Of a stretch of DNA of 64,000 nucleotides, positions 1-11,386 are shown piece after piece. The notes under the pieces were generated by a model, which was not told the origin of the DNA, searched no databases, and was given only the letters and a program-made list of their open reading frames with translations. Each line of letters starts with the position of its first letter. The stretch's first letter is position 1. This DNA is from Acanthosepion esculentum (taxonomy: Eukaryota > Mollusca > Cephalopoda > Sepiida > Sepiidae): contig OZ038479.1 in NCBI GenBank assembly GCA_964036315.1, positions 53,724,746 through 53,788,745 on the forward strand, read 5' to 3'. The position numbers were made by a program, and so were the translations under genes.

Positions 1-2
1 TG

Positions 3-524
3 CGAACACATACTGGTGAGAAACCATATTCTTGTGAAGTTTGTGGATCTGCATTTTCACTGAAAGCTAATTTAAAGCGCCATATGCAAACACACACTGG
101 AGAGAAACCATATTCTTGCGAAGTTTGTGGATCTGCATTTTCCCGGAAGCCAAATTTGAAGCGTCATATGCGAACACACACTGGCGAGAAACCATATTCA
201 TGTGAAATTTGTGGATCTGCATTTTCCAGGAAATCAAATTTGAAGGATCATATGCGAACACACACTGGCGAGAAAACATGTTCTTGTGAAATTTGTGGAT
301 CTGCATTTCCAGCAAAGACAGATTTGAGGCATCATATGCAAACCCACTCTGGAGAGAAACCTCATTCTTGCAAAATTTGCAAATCTTCGTTTTTAACAAA
401 GACAGATTTGCAGCGCCATATACGAACACACACTGGAAAGAAACCGTATTCTTGTAAAGTTTGTTCATGTACCTTTTCAGCAAAGAGTTATTTGAGGAGA
501 CATATGAAAACACATGCCAGATAG
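3..524 (+). CDS. Unit A C2H2 zinc-finger protein, 3' part (5' end outside window)
   Basis: The reading frame is open from the first bases to TAG at 522-524, giving 173 visible residues. It encodes six C2H2 fingers of the form C-X2-C-X12-H-X3-H, joined by TGEKP-type linkers with a 28-residue period. The protein is probably a nuclear, sequence-specific DNA-binding protein; no other domain is visible. Read at helix positions -1, 2, 3 and 6, the fingers are LANR, RPNR, RSND, ATDH, TTDR and ASYR. The first ATG in the window (84) lies inside a finger helix and is not a convincing start, so the gene enters from the left. It matches 18698-19219 in unit B without indels and with only a few substitutions. 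It ends right after the sixth finger in KTHAR; related fingers continue downstream but are broken. Confidence 0.85.
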   Translation, partial: RTHTGEKPYSCEVCGSAFSLKANLKRHMQTHTGEKPYSCEVCGSAFSRKPNLKRHMRTHTGEKPYSCEICGSAFSRKSNLKDHMRTHTGEKTCSCEICGSAFPAKTDLRHHMQTHSGEKPHSCKICKSSFLTKTDLQRHIRTHTGKKPYSCKVCSCTFSAKSYLRRHMKTHAR

Positions 525-940
525 AAACCTCATTCTTGTGAACTTCACGGATCTGCATTTTCAACGAAGTCACATTTAAAGCCCCATATGTGAAAACACT
601 CTGGACAGAAAGCATATTCTTGTGAAATATGTAGATCTGATTTTTAACAGATGTCACATTTGAAGTACCTCATGCAAATAAATGCTGGTGAGAAACCACA
701 TTCTTGCAAAGTTTGTGGATGTGCATTTTCAACAGACACTTTTGAAGTGCCATATGCGAACACACATTGTAGAGTAAGCACATATTGTGAAGTTTGTGCA
801 GATGTATTTTCGTGTATGTCATGTTTGAAATGCTATATGGGAACACATACCTGAGAGAAATCATATTCTTGTGAATTTTGTGGATCTGTATTTCAATTGA
901 TGTCAAATTTGGACTACTATATTCAAACATGCACAAGATA
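525..940 (+). pseudogene. Unit A decayed 3' fingers
   Basis: After the stop at 522-524, finger-like sequence continues with in-frame stops (TGA after the HM near 590, TAA near 645) and lost ligands. For example the second Cys is replaced by His in CELHGSAF, and one finger has lost its His pair. The short open stretch 651-854 is part of this tail and is not a separate gene. The segment matches 19220-19635 of unit B, including the stops, so the decay predates the A/B duplication. It would be 3'UTR if the upstream gene is transcribed. Confidence 0.75.
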
Positions 941-952
941 GAAAATATCTCT

Positions 953-2154
953 TTTTATTCATGCCAAATCATTTAAATTAACAGGCAACATACTTTTAAT
1001 TAAATAAATTTAAAATAAGTTCATATTTAATCACAATTCAATGAACAGATTATATTTTTTTGAGAATTATGACAGAACATTTTTTAATTAACAGAACAAA
1101 AGTCTGTTTTTTCTTAATTGAATCAATAAATTGAAAATAAATATTTAAAGCAATGGTGGGCAATTTTTCATGTTAAATACAAAAACAAAAAGTAAAAATC
1201 ATGGTTTCCCAGTAAATAATTACCCCTCAAGACAATATAATTCCATTTCACCCATTAAAAATATTATTTTCACCCATTAAAAATATTATTTGTAACACAT
1301 GTTGCTGACCTTGACATAACCAAGACAACTCATTTCAGAAATGTTAAACATTTTTCAGGAATTGAAAATTCATTCCTCTTCATTTAGACTAGAAACCATT
1401 TCTAACAAAAATGTTTTACTTCCTAATTGTGAAGTCACAGCACATGTTATTCCTGACAAATATAAATTTGTTAGTTTTCATAATGATTTTAATCTAAAAG
1501 TTACTACATTGAACTGGCAGAAGGTAGTAGAATAAGTAATATTGCCTTAAAAAAGGCAATGCTCAAGTTATTTTAAGAGACTCATGGAAATCTGCAAAAT
1601 TGAACATTAAATGATTCCTTTTTATATTCCTATTTTTATACAGAATATATTCTCTGTACTAGCCACTACTAAAAAATTGGCTTGTGTAAATTTGGCCAAA
1701 CTCAGTATTTGTTTTCTACAGAAACACACTAAATATCTAATATAGATTTGTTTGTGTAAAATTGATATAGATTTTTACAATGCAATTCTAAACTCTTTCA
1801 GCTCTTGTGCATTGATGAAAAACTTGATATAAAATAAAGATGCACTTGAAGAATTTTATATGCAGATTTTTATGCTAGTTTTGTCTGCACATTATTTAAA
1901 AGAATTGTGTTAACTATCATTTTACAGCTGTTTGGCTTTATCATTGTAGGAAAGATCAAAACTAAAATGCAAAGACAGAATTCAGAATTCTGTTGATTGC
2001 ATTCATTTTCTTTTAAATATGAGAGTAGGGGTTCCATGTTAATTTTGTATGCTACTTTTGTTTCAGATGATTTATATCATTAGTAGCTAAATGTATCAAA
2101 ATGTAAATGTCAATTTAAACATCAATTCAATAAGTAAATTCTTAATTAATTAGT
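953..2154 (+). repeat. Unit A 3' flank, near-identical to the unit B 3' flank
   Basis: This AT-rich non-coding sequence aligns with 20526-21733, with few substitutions and small indels. A more diverged counterpart follows unit C at about 34985-35960, and part of one follows unit D at about 47060-47530. At the left junction (952/953), A lacks 878 bp that B carries at 19648-20525. At the right junction, near 2155, the similarity to B stops abruptly. The identical 64-residue open frame at 1341-1535 and 20914-21108 is not kept in unit C, so I do not call it a gene. Confidence 0.75.
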
Positions 2155-3614
2155 TAATTGCAGTATGTCTCACAGTGAAAAACAATAAATTAATTATATT
2201 TAAGAAATGGAATTAAAATATATAGTGAAATAAGATGTAAAAAAGGAAATTAAAAAATTGGAAATTCAACGATGATACATGCTAGCCAGAAGGAAAGCAA
2301 AGCAATTCAAGTGACCTATTATTTCTGAACCATGCATCCATGGTTTTGTAGAAAATGTTTTTAATACGTGTTTTTCATATTAAAAAATATTATCTTGTTG
2401 CAGATTGTAATAAGTTTCCAAATTTATGATCTGTAAAAATAGATAGTTTCGATAACAACATTTCCAAAAATACACGGATTCAAACTTAATTTTAAAATAT
2501 TTAACAAATTTATCACATTTTGTATTTTAAAATTGGAAAAAAAGAAAACAATTCTTGTAAAAATTCATTTTTCATTGGAAAATTATTTTGGCTTTAAACA
2601 ATAGTATCCTTAATATATTTTATTCACAAAAGCCTTTCAAAGCTTTTTTTAATTAAAGAATATGTTCATTTTACTGGGTTTTGTATTTTACAATTCAAGG
2701 CTGAATTTTGGGTAACATTGGTTTGAATTTTACTAAAAAAAATCAATTTATATACTTCAAAGCTTTTAACTAATGTAATCATGAAATTACACAAGTTGAA
2801 TTTTCGTGTTTTCATGAAATTAAGTAAAGGTTGGGTAACAGATGTAAAAAACATTTTATAATGACTTTCTAAGAAGCAAACATTTCTAAAAGGATTTCAT
2901 TCATTTGTGAATAAATTCTGAAAGTTTCACTAAAATCTGACAATGATTTAATTTTTGTAAGAATTTCCAAATTAATGTGTTTTTCAACTGAAAAAAGGTG
3001 CTATAAAAATCATGGTAAATATTAAATGACCGCAAAAGAAAAGATTTTACTAAAATGTTGAATATGCCAGAAGGGATTAAAAAACTAATTAAGAAATATT
3101 TGATTTTTCCTCTTAATAATAACATAAACATTTTGACAATAAAACTTTGTTCTCATTAATTTTGTGGCCTTTTTTCATCATGTTAAGCTCTTTGGGGTGG
3201 GATTATTGAAGATACCTAATTTTAGCGGAATAATAATTTATATTTTTAAAAAAATAATGTTGATTGAATCATTGCATTCGATTGAAAATCTAAGTTTTTG
3301 TTAGAAAATGACAAATCGTTTTTAATTTCAGTTATGAAATTTTTGTTTATTTGTACAGCTACTATTTCCACTTGATTAATTTCAGTGCCTTCTTGAAAAT
3401 TTTGCTTAGAAAATCTCGGATGGCAGAACTTATTCATCACTTAGCAAGGACAAAGCAGAATGTCTGATAAAAAATCAGATTCAGTTTCCTGTATAAATAT
3501 TTGAAGTTGAATTCTGATATTATTTGAAAAGAATAGCCTAGAGTTATCTTCAAAAATCTTCTGAAAAAGAGTATACCATAATGAAAAAAGGCCCCAAACA
3601 TGATAAAAACCAAG
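2155..3614 (+). repeat. Duplicated segment shared with the unit C intron
   Basis: This segment runs nearly base for base with 28615-30089. Both copies start at the shared TAATTGCAGTATG and end at AAAACCAAG. It holds no convincing gene; minus-strand open frames such as 2901-3131 only follow the repeat. It is itself partly palindromic: a motif near 3170-3220 (pairing CCTTTTTTCATCA with a GAAGATACC run) is inverted relative to 3545-3600. Diverged relatives occur at about 42060-42560 and 60060-60500. Confidence 0.8.
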
Positions 3615-4560
3615 GAAGCTAGAGATTGGGGGATTGGTTTAGATACAGAACCAAGCCGGTCCATACCCCTGAGAATGGAAGAAAACTGGGAAAGTTGTGG
3701 AACTACTAGACAATAGACAATAACACGTACGCATTGACGGGAGCAACTGGGTGACCTGGCGCAACTGCTACTTCCTCTGGAAGATAAACCCAGTTGTGAA
3801 CACCCTGTACCACTCCACACCAGAGGCTGTCCCCCAGATACTGGATAAATCGGATGATCCCTTGGGGCCTGGACCATGATAGCAACAACCCAATGAATGA
3901 ACCAAACCTGTTGACACAGATTGGTATGCAGAACTGTGACCCATGTGCTACCAGCCTGGACCCACAGGTACCACAGTAGAGGAAATGGAAGTAGAGCACA
4001 CAGATGACTCGGAGAGGATGGAAATCCCCAACAACGATGGAGGTTGATGAAAGCCAACACCAAACAAATCAACCACCACCAAACCAGGGCCCATGTTGCC
4101 GTTTGAGAACATCCCAACCACCTTGAACTATATTCCAATAGACTCGAGGTACATTGCACGAATACTCAAGGACGCCCCTGTAATGGACCACAACCCAAAA
4201 GCCGTGTGGTCCCATGAGGAGGGGGGACGTGTAGTGTAGGACAGGCGACCGTATCATATGAAAGGATGTCTGTAAGAACAACACCAGTAACCTATTCATG
4301 AAATGGACTAACCCAGCCACGTGCAAGACGTGGCATGTCTGTGAACAACGCAAATATAAACAAGGTTAGCGGGAAGCCTGAGGAGACAGACACATTGCAA
4401 CCCTCACTCAAGCACTCTACAACATCTATGGCAGAAATACAAAAGTAAAGCGACAGGGTTTCCAGATTAAACTTTTAATATAAAGTTTTAATAAATTTTA
4501 TCATTTTTTCACACTTATAACAAAAGCTAGAGGGACTGGTCATTATTCCAGCAAACTTTA
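3615..4560. other. GC-richer unclassified insertion, possible LTR-retroelement end
   Basis: Composition changes sharply here from AT-rich flanks to mixed sequence. A minus-strand open frame of 240 codons (3437-4159) and overlapping shorter ones exist, but their W-, S- and P-rich translations resemble no family I know and could be antisense artefacts. A purine run GAGGAGGGGGGAC at about 4216-4229 followed by TGTAGTGTAGG would fit a polypurine tract and LTR start, with AATAAA downstream near 4490. This is suggestive only; no matching second LTR was found. Confidence 0.35.
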
Positions 4561-5100
4561 AAAATAAAATTCTTCTAAATTTCCGTCCTGGGTATGACGA
4601 TAAACTACATCCGTGTCCTGGGTAAGACGATAAACTACGCCCAACAGCAAGGCCTCTGATCAGGAGGGTTTGAGGAGCGTGGAATCACCTCTTAGTTGCT
4701 GGTGTTCCCAGGTCCACCCTGACCCGGGGTGGTAGCACCTGTTAGGGTCCCAACTATGGGCAAATAATAAACCCGAAACTCGAGTAAAAACACTATGAAA
4801 GTGTAAAAATAGGTTTTAATACCAGAAATACTTTGTAAAAAAAATGATCACCAGTAATACATTTTTGAAAAGCAAATATTACCAGCCATACAATTTTTTT
4901 TAAAAATATTACCAGCGAAGGAAAATTCTTACCAGAAATAGATTTTTGAAGGAAAAATATTAACAGAAATAGATTTTTGGAAAAAATAATACCAGCGAAA
5001 GAAAATTCTTACCAGAAATAGATTTTTGAAGGAAAAATATTAACAGAAATATATTTTTTGAAAAAATATTACCAAACCAACAATGCAAATTTTGTCGGTA
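4561..5100. repeat. Mixed repeat with an 80-bp tandem duplication
   Basis: A short duplicated phrase (CTGGGTAWGACGATAAACTAC) occurs near 4589 and 4620. From 4830 a degenerate array of ACCAG and AACAGAAATAGATTTTTG modules begins. It includes a clean 80-bp tandem duplication, 4911-4990 and 4991-5068, differing at a few bases. No open frame is convincing. Confidence 0.55.
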
Positions 5101-8100
5101 TTAAATAACCCAGTTAGGTTGATATGCCGTAAAACAAAATAAACAAACAAACCTAATTTTTTTCAAAGACACATTCTCTATCCTATCCTAAGACACATCA
5201 AAGGCACATTTTCTATTCTATCGTCCATTTTTTTAGAGTGAAATTTTATTTTCAAATTGTTACGTTTGGCAACAATTTAGACAAGCGTAGTTTACACATG
5301 CATTACACATTGACAGAGGACACATAAAGTATCTGTTTTTTTTCCAGCATGAACTCACTAGACTGACTAGAGATCAGGACTTTTTACTTTTGAAATAGAC
5401 GTATGAATAAAATTTCTTCAATTGTTCAAATTTTTAAATGTGTTTTATTACTATAAAATAAATTATTATTTTCCTTTCAATTACAAATCCAACATGTGAA
5501 TTAATTTATCTTTTTGACAGACATCTACTTGTCTCTGACGTCTTTTATTTTTGTTTTTCCTCTTGTTGAATGAGGCTAGCAGCTAGAAGACACGCCTTCA
5601 TATTCTTTCTCCCTTTCTTTCTCGTCACCTAGACGAGAAAATGCAGAAGTAACTACGAAGTTATGAACTCATCCTAATCAAGGAGACAAACCACCATTCG
5701 CAATAATTGCCAAATATTTACTGATGACTAAAAAACATTTTTCTTAAAGGACAATTTTAGATTGTAAAAAAGCTAGATTTCTGGGATTCGGTATTTTGAT
5801 TTTCATGATTTCAGATAAGGTATGTGTGTGTAGCACAATTTAGAAAATTCTAGGACTTTTCAAGGAACTTTTGAGCTATTGCTGTTTTACCAGGCCTTTT
5901 GAAGCCCTGGAAAGTGAATGCAATCAGTTAACATTATTCAATAACTCTCTACTAATTTTATCCCTTATGTTTCTAAGTTATTGTATCTCTTTTTTTGATA
6001 CATTCAATTCAGAATTATTTTTAGAGAGATTAGAACCACCTATAAGGATCAATGGTATGAGATGAAAAGTGAAGAAAGTTGGAGTTAAGGAGAAGGACTT
6101 GATTCCTCTGACCACTCTCAAAGGGGAGCTGGACATCACCTAAATTTAGAAAATTACTCAAGTAAACATATTTTGAAAGTATGAGATTTTAGAAAAAAAG
6201 GTTGATGCTAATGGTGGGAGATAACCAAACCCCAGACCATGGTCAACCCCACACCTGTTAGACGCAGGACACCATATAAGCTAAAGTTTTGGCCAACTTG
6301 GAGCATCCCCATACTACTGCTACTGGAATTTAAATCATTCACTGAGACTTCCTGAAGCCCAAAACTTATAAATTTAAATTACTACTAACACAGGCTGTTA
6401 CTCAAAAAGGGGATCGCAGTGTCCTTTGATTATAACAGTAGTAGGAAGAATTGAAACTACTGTATACAACAAATCATATATAAACCAAAAGCATTGTTAC
6501 ATTTTTAACCTGAGTTAATTCTTTATTCCAAAGACTCCTTTGTGTAGCTCTTAGCAATTGATCTGTTATTCATTTCAGTTTACTTCATCGGTGATCTTCT
6601 CACTCTCTCAGATCAAAAACGCAACATAGCAGAGAAGTGAATGGTCGTGAAGACGAATGTCAGCTAGATCGAATGGAACTGTACTCATCCTCACGATACC
6701 AGAGACAAACCAGCAACACGTCAATGAGATAGGAGTTAGCTAGATGTTAACCATGGTGGTCTGAAGGAACCTGAAGACCAATGCGACAGTGAGAGGATTA
6801 CATATGCAAGATAATAATCAAAAATAAAAACAATGAATTAGTCAAAACATCATTTACCTAAAAAAAAATAAATAAATAAAATAACTACTTCTACTGTAGA
6901 AAAAATAAAATTATTCATTCTACTAAGTTTAATAACAGCGGACAGAATAAAAATGATATTCTTAAACTGTTGGTTATATAAAGTTAAAAATAATTTAAAA
7001 AAATAAATAGTAATTTCTTGATTGTTGCTGCTGTTGTGTATTATTTCAATTTTTTATATAATTTTCAACTACACCGTAAACTTTAGAAAAATATTCTATG
7101 TAATCTAATACTTTTATTGATTCTTAGTCACTTTGGTTTTACGGCCTTAATTACGAAAATAATTGTTGAGGAAAAGTTTGAAAATTACCAAATTAAATTT
7201 ACTTTACTTACCACTCTTATTTTCTGATAATGGTCATATTTACAAAAGTCAACATGTTTATAGACAGACAAAATAATCCAAATTCTTTTTAAAATAACGG
7301 GGGATGATCACTCAATTATAGTAAGTTTTATCCATCTATGATCAGTAAATGTATATTTTTTTTAATAACAGTACCACCTGTTAAAAATTAATACAGAATT
7401 TTAAAAGATTTCAAAATGTACTTAGGAGCAAAGTCAAATTAATCTGATTTGAAACAAATATTACTTATAGCATAAAAAGTAGCATACAAGCATTTCTTAC
7501 TCGGCAGCCATTACTGGCGTTGTTTGCATAAGTTTGCCGCGGAAAGCTAATCACGTAGTTAACGGTCTTTTTTTATACTGATCTTACTCGTCTCAACTTG
7601 TCTCAATTACTGCACAAGAGAACTATATTGCGTGTGTAATAGTCAAGACAAGTGTTATTCCACTCGTAGCTTTTTTCCTGAAGAGTCTGCTCGTTGATAC
7701 ACTGCCATTGGGCAGAGAGGAATCTAGACGAGGCTATGCCGAAGGGCAGAGTCTTGTCTGGGGAGGTAGATAGCTACCCGATCCTGTGTATACGTGGTCT
7801 ATGGGAAATTTTTGCCTGAGCCGATGGGCTCGGAATTTTCCCATATAAAAACTGGCCTTGTACCGCATCCTGACTAGTGGAGAGGTCGGGTAAATACCGG
7901 GCTCTTCCTGAGAGTTCCACCACAAGCGCCGAACGGAGAATATTTTAGTGCGGATTGGACGCTGTTGTGGCGGCTGCTCCATGCCCCCCGTTAACGGGTT
8001 AGGACCAGCTAAGACCCGAAATAGAACAGTGGAAATAATAATTGACCTTGTGTGAAATCTTTGTTGCAGTGGGTGCGGATACAAGGTAAATACCGGCTCT

Positions 8101-9134
8101 CTTCCTCCCACCAGAGATATGTTGCTAATCCTGTCACCACGACAGTAATGCTCACCTCCCTGAGCGGAAGGGTTACCTGAAGGAAGTAGAAGCAACTTCC
8201 ACCTTTTGGTGTTGAGGACCTCTCTTTCTGTTTATTCATGTTTGCTTTCTTTTCCTCCTTTCACCTCTTCCTTCTTGGAAAGACGCAGACATTCCGTTTC
8301 CCTCTGTTCTCAGCTTACCCTCTCTCTGGGGAAGATGCAGTGAATCTTCTTTGCCATCTGTCCCGGATTTGATGGTTGTCGTTTCTGTTGAGCAAACGCA
8401 GTCGTCCGATTTGTTCTTTTTGCTTTGCTAATTATTCATTGTGTTAATACTCTTAACATTTCTTTTGCAGAAACACCTTCCTGATGGCCTCTGCTATCAT
8501 GATTCGTTTATTTAGCAACCACACCATATTTAGGCATCCTTTATTTTCGTCTGCACATCACCACTTTGAGTGCAACATAGCATCAAGGCATTTTCATTTG
8601 GTTTCAAGCTAAATTTCTGTATTTACGTAACGACATGCCACGTGTGGAATCTTCTTGATTCAGCACGGCGCCATTTTTGGACTTTTCTCACCAGTCCCAA
8701 GTCATTTCATTTAAGTGATTATTTTTTTAGTTTAACTTATTTCATCAAGGACCATAATACACGAACATTCCAAAGACTTACCACTTGCATGTAGTTACTA
8801 TGCTTCTTTTTCAGTAGTACTAATTTAACCACATTTGCATATCTACACATTCACACATTGGAACATTTCTACGTGTTTTTAATATTTCACTCCTTACAAG
8901 GTGGTGACTACTTTCAGTTCTTATAAATCAACAAAGGTACATATTTGTAATTAAGTTGTTGGTTGTTTGCCAATGATAAAACTTTGGCCCAATTTATTAA
9001 GAACTCTGTCTTTGTTGTAACTCAGTTTTTGGTGCCAATATTTTTCTTGCATATTTTTGATATTAAGAATTCCTGATAAAAAAAAAGAGCGACTCCTTTG
9101 TGGTCCGCTACACTTCTGTACCATTCTAACGTTC
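5101..9134. other. Intergenic sequence without a recognisable gene
   Basis: About 4 kb with only short open frames. 7500-8400 is less AT-rich and contains a duplicated phrase (GTAAATACCGG-CTCTTCCT) near 7890 and 8090, plus a minus-strand open frame of 153 codons (7734-8195) that I do not recognise. These look like remains of a mobile element, but no family could be named. I see no RNA gene or regulatory signal. Confidence 0.4.
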
Positions 9135-9241
9135 TGTCGGAGTTAACTCCTCCTTAATTTCCTAATTGTCACTAGGGAACACTCTCCCTACACTATAAAT
9201 ACTGGGCGACTTCTTGCCTCGTTCTCTTTCTACTTTGCATT

Positions 9242-9980
9242 AGCTGGGTTGAACACGGGCAACCCATCCCAAAATTAGGTTAGCTTAGGTTTTGTTTTTG
9301 ATTCTTTAGTTTCATTTACCAGTAAACTTAGCTAGGGTATGTATGCTCATTGGCCCCTTTTATTTCTGTCCCTATTTTTCTTTAAGTTTAAATCCCCATC
9401 CCCACCCTCGTTAGGTGGTCAGTGACGTCAGTTCTCTGTGGATGCGGGGCGTTTTTTCGTTTCGGGTGTGATTTTTCGTATCTGTTGTTGTGCGTGAATG
9501 AGTGCATGTCTGTGTGAGTGCTTGGGATGAATGAATGTTTTTAATTTTTTTATAGTCCCGCATTAATTTCGTCCGGTTAACTGATATTTCTGCCACATTT
9601 AGTGATTGTGGGGTTTTTATTACTAACACGATTTTGTTTAGTTTCTTGTAAATAATTATTTGTCTCATATTGTAATTACTCATTGGGGTTACTTTTTAAA
9701 ATTTTAAATTGTTATTTTATTCCCCTTCCCCCACAAACGATAAATTGTACATATGGGGTCTAGTTAGTATTTTCATAGAGTCATTGAGGTATTATGGTGG
9801 GTGTGGTAAGAAAGGTAAGTAAGAATGTGTTGTTTTGGTGCAAGAAATATTGTTAATATAATTGGGTCAGCGTTTATGGTTAGCTAAGTTTAAAAGTTAA
9901 GACAGAAGATCGACCTTTTCCCCATTCCCCACTTCGGCCTTGTGCCACATTTTCTATTAAAATACAGGAATAAATAATCT
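9242..9980 (+). mobile_element. R1a: unrecognised ~740-bp retroposon, full length
   Basis: It starts AGCTGGGTTGAAC with a small hairpin (GGGTTG pairing with CAACCC) and ends GGAATAAATAAT. It is collinear with the copy at 48875-49618. A 16-bp target sequence (CTTTCTACTTTGCATT) lies on its left at 9226-9241 and recurs, with two mismatches, at 9981-9996. No sense open frame of useful length exists and the antisense frame 9411-9683 is not conserved, so it appears non-coding and non-autonomous. Confidence 0.6.
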
Positions 9981-9996
9981 CTTTTTACTTTGAATT

Positions 9997-10560
9997 AATT
10001 TCGTCTAGTTAACTGATGTTTCTGCCACATTTAGTGATTGTGGTTTTTTTAAAATTTTTAACATGATTTTGTTTAGTTTCTTGTAAATAGTTTATATTTC
10101 ATATTGTAAATACTCATTGGGGCTAGTTTTTAAAGTGTTTAAATTGTTGTTTTATCCCCCGCCCCAGACGATATATTGTACACATGGGGACTAGTTAATA
10201 TTTTCATGGAGACATTGAGGTATTATGGTGGGTAGTGATTTTCTAAGCCCGGCTTAGATGTGGCACGAGGTCGAAAGTATGGGCCACCCAGTGAGGATCG
10301 AACTCACTACTCAGTCGTAACTGATCTAGCAAGACAAGCTTTCTAACCATTACACCACGCCAAGGTGCCCAAAGGTATTATGGTGGGTATGGTGAGAAAG
10401 GTATGTAAAAATGTGTCTTTGGTGTAAGGAATATTGTTAGTGTGATTGGGTCAGCGGTTGTGGCTAGCTAAGTTTAAAGTTAAGACAGAAGACCGACCCT
10501 TTTCCCCCTTCTCCATTTCGGCTTTGTGCCACATTTTCTGTTTATTCAGAAATAAATATT
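9997..10560 (+). mobile_element. R1b: 5'-truncated R1 copy carrying a nested SINE
   Basis: It corresponds to R1a from about 9562 to its end: AATTTCGTCTAGTTAAC, then the TTTAGTGATTGTGG region, then GGCTTTGTGCCACATTTTCTG and the terminal AATAAATATT. The exact 16-bp target found left of R1a (9226-9241) recurs at 10561-10576. A 138-bp SINE is inserted at 10235-10372. Confidence 0.6.
10235..10372 (-). mobile_element. tRNA-derived SINE with a perfect 17-bp target duplication
   Basis: Read on the minus strand, it begins with a tRNA-like head: a box A-like GTGGTGTAATGGTTAG, a region resembling an anticodon arm, and a box B-like GAGTTCGATCCTC. A short unrelated tail follows. It is flanked by the exact 17-bp direct repeat AGGTATTATGGTGGGTA at 10218-10234 and 10373-10389. 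The uninterrupted site is seen in R1a near 9787-9803, confirming insertion. It is too degenerate past the head to be a functional tRNA gene. Confidence 0.75.
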
Positions 10561-10880
10561 CTTTCTACTTTGCATTTCAGCGGACACATTTAAAAATGTG
10601 ATCTCTCGTAGAAATCTGCGTTTTGCCCACTTCTGGGAAAACGCCACGAAACACACATACACGTACGTACGAACTTTCAGCAACATACAAACTCGTTACG
10701 TTCACACGCAAACACAAATATTGATGTCTTTGTCACTTGTAAATTTGTTGTTTAATACATATATTTGTTGATATATATATCGGTCTTGTTTGGGTTTTTT
10801 TTTTACCTCTTCGGTTGGACTCAACTTGAGTCTGCCATGTTCTTGTAGTTGGACCTTCTTCTGGTAGGAATAAACAGCAC

Positions 10881-11386
10881 GTGTTCCTAATTCAACAACA
10901 CTTAAAACCACACGTTCCTCTAACAGTTCGGTGGATATCCCGGGGAAAGGTGCTGAATCGCGTTTTTGCCACGCCTGTGGAAATAGCCATGTTTTTGCGA
11001 GAGCACCAACATTGTCATGCAGATTGCTTACAAAATTCCGAGTGCATTCTTATTTCGACGTACATGGCCGATATCTTTGATGCCCTCAATCCTCTCAATC
11101 GACAAGATGCAGGGCAGTGGAGTCAATCAACATCATCGAGCGGAAGAAAACCTGAAGGCTAAAAAAAAAAAAAGCTCTCGCTAAGGAAAGAAGAAACAGA
11201 GAATGAAAACTTCGCAAACTTTCCCCTGTCGGACGACTGTGTAAGTAAGATCGAAGATGAGTCTGGAATCGGAGACATTTCTGTACCCGGGGAACTGAAG
11301 CAAGCATTTGCCGTGCACTTAGATGTACTTGTAGGAATCCTTCTACTCGGTTTTTCGTCGACACGTTTTAGCACGCATCTCAACTG
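10881..11386 (+). pseudogene. hAT-family transposase fragment (ZBED5/Buster-like), frameshifted
   Basis: The first frame contains VRWISRGKVLNRVF and STYMADIFDALNPLN. These match the conserved core of hAT transposases and domesticated ZBED5/FAM200 proteins (typically VRWLSRGKVL and LADIF..LN..LQG). Near 11103 the frame shifts by one, and the second frame continues MQGSGVN, then a run of lysines at the A-tract 11161-11174, then ENFANFPLSDDCVSKIED and GDISVPGELKQAF. N-terminal BED and C-terminal dimerisation regions are not seen. It is a broken fossil. Sequence at 11400-11640 may include more of it, unrecognisably. Confidence 0.7.

Larger units (their letters stand above)
9135..10878 (+). mobile_element. 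LTR-like element interrupted by R1 retroposons
   Basis: The left part (9135-9241) begins TGTCGGAGTTAACTCC and has a TATAAAT box at 9194-9200. It is the same family as the reverse complement of the solo LTR at 24701-25231 and as 58807-59238. The similarity resumes at 10561, after the R1 insertions: lines rich in ACACACATAC, then TTTGTCACTTGTAA, then TTGTAGTTGGACC. The right end is approximate. No internal coding region adjoins it, so it is probably a solo or truncated LTR. Confidence 0.5.

Noticed and set aside
67..657. Long minus-strand open frames over the finger arrays (also 18228-18755, 31775-33950, 63804-63989)
   Set aside because: They are antisense shadows of the 84-bp finger repeat; their repetitive translations mirror the + strand period and have no domain of their own.
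1341..1535. 64-residue open frame identical at 20914-21108
   Set aside because: The identity only reflects the recent A/B duplication; the unit C counterpart near 35330-35510 is not open.
2901..3131. Minus-strand frames beginning MFMLLLRGK (also 29361-29618, 42243-42458)
   Set aside because: They track a repeat; lengths and frames change between copies, and no domain is present.
3437..4159. 240-residue minus-strand protein
   Set aside because: Low-complexity W, S and P-rich translation with overlapping frames and no recognisable motif; kept only as part of an unclassified block.
10260..10370. tRNA gene on the minus strand
   Set aside because: The box A and B-like head belongs to a SINE with a target duplication; the arms do not form a standard cloverleaf by inspection.
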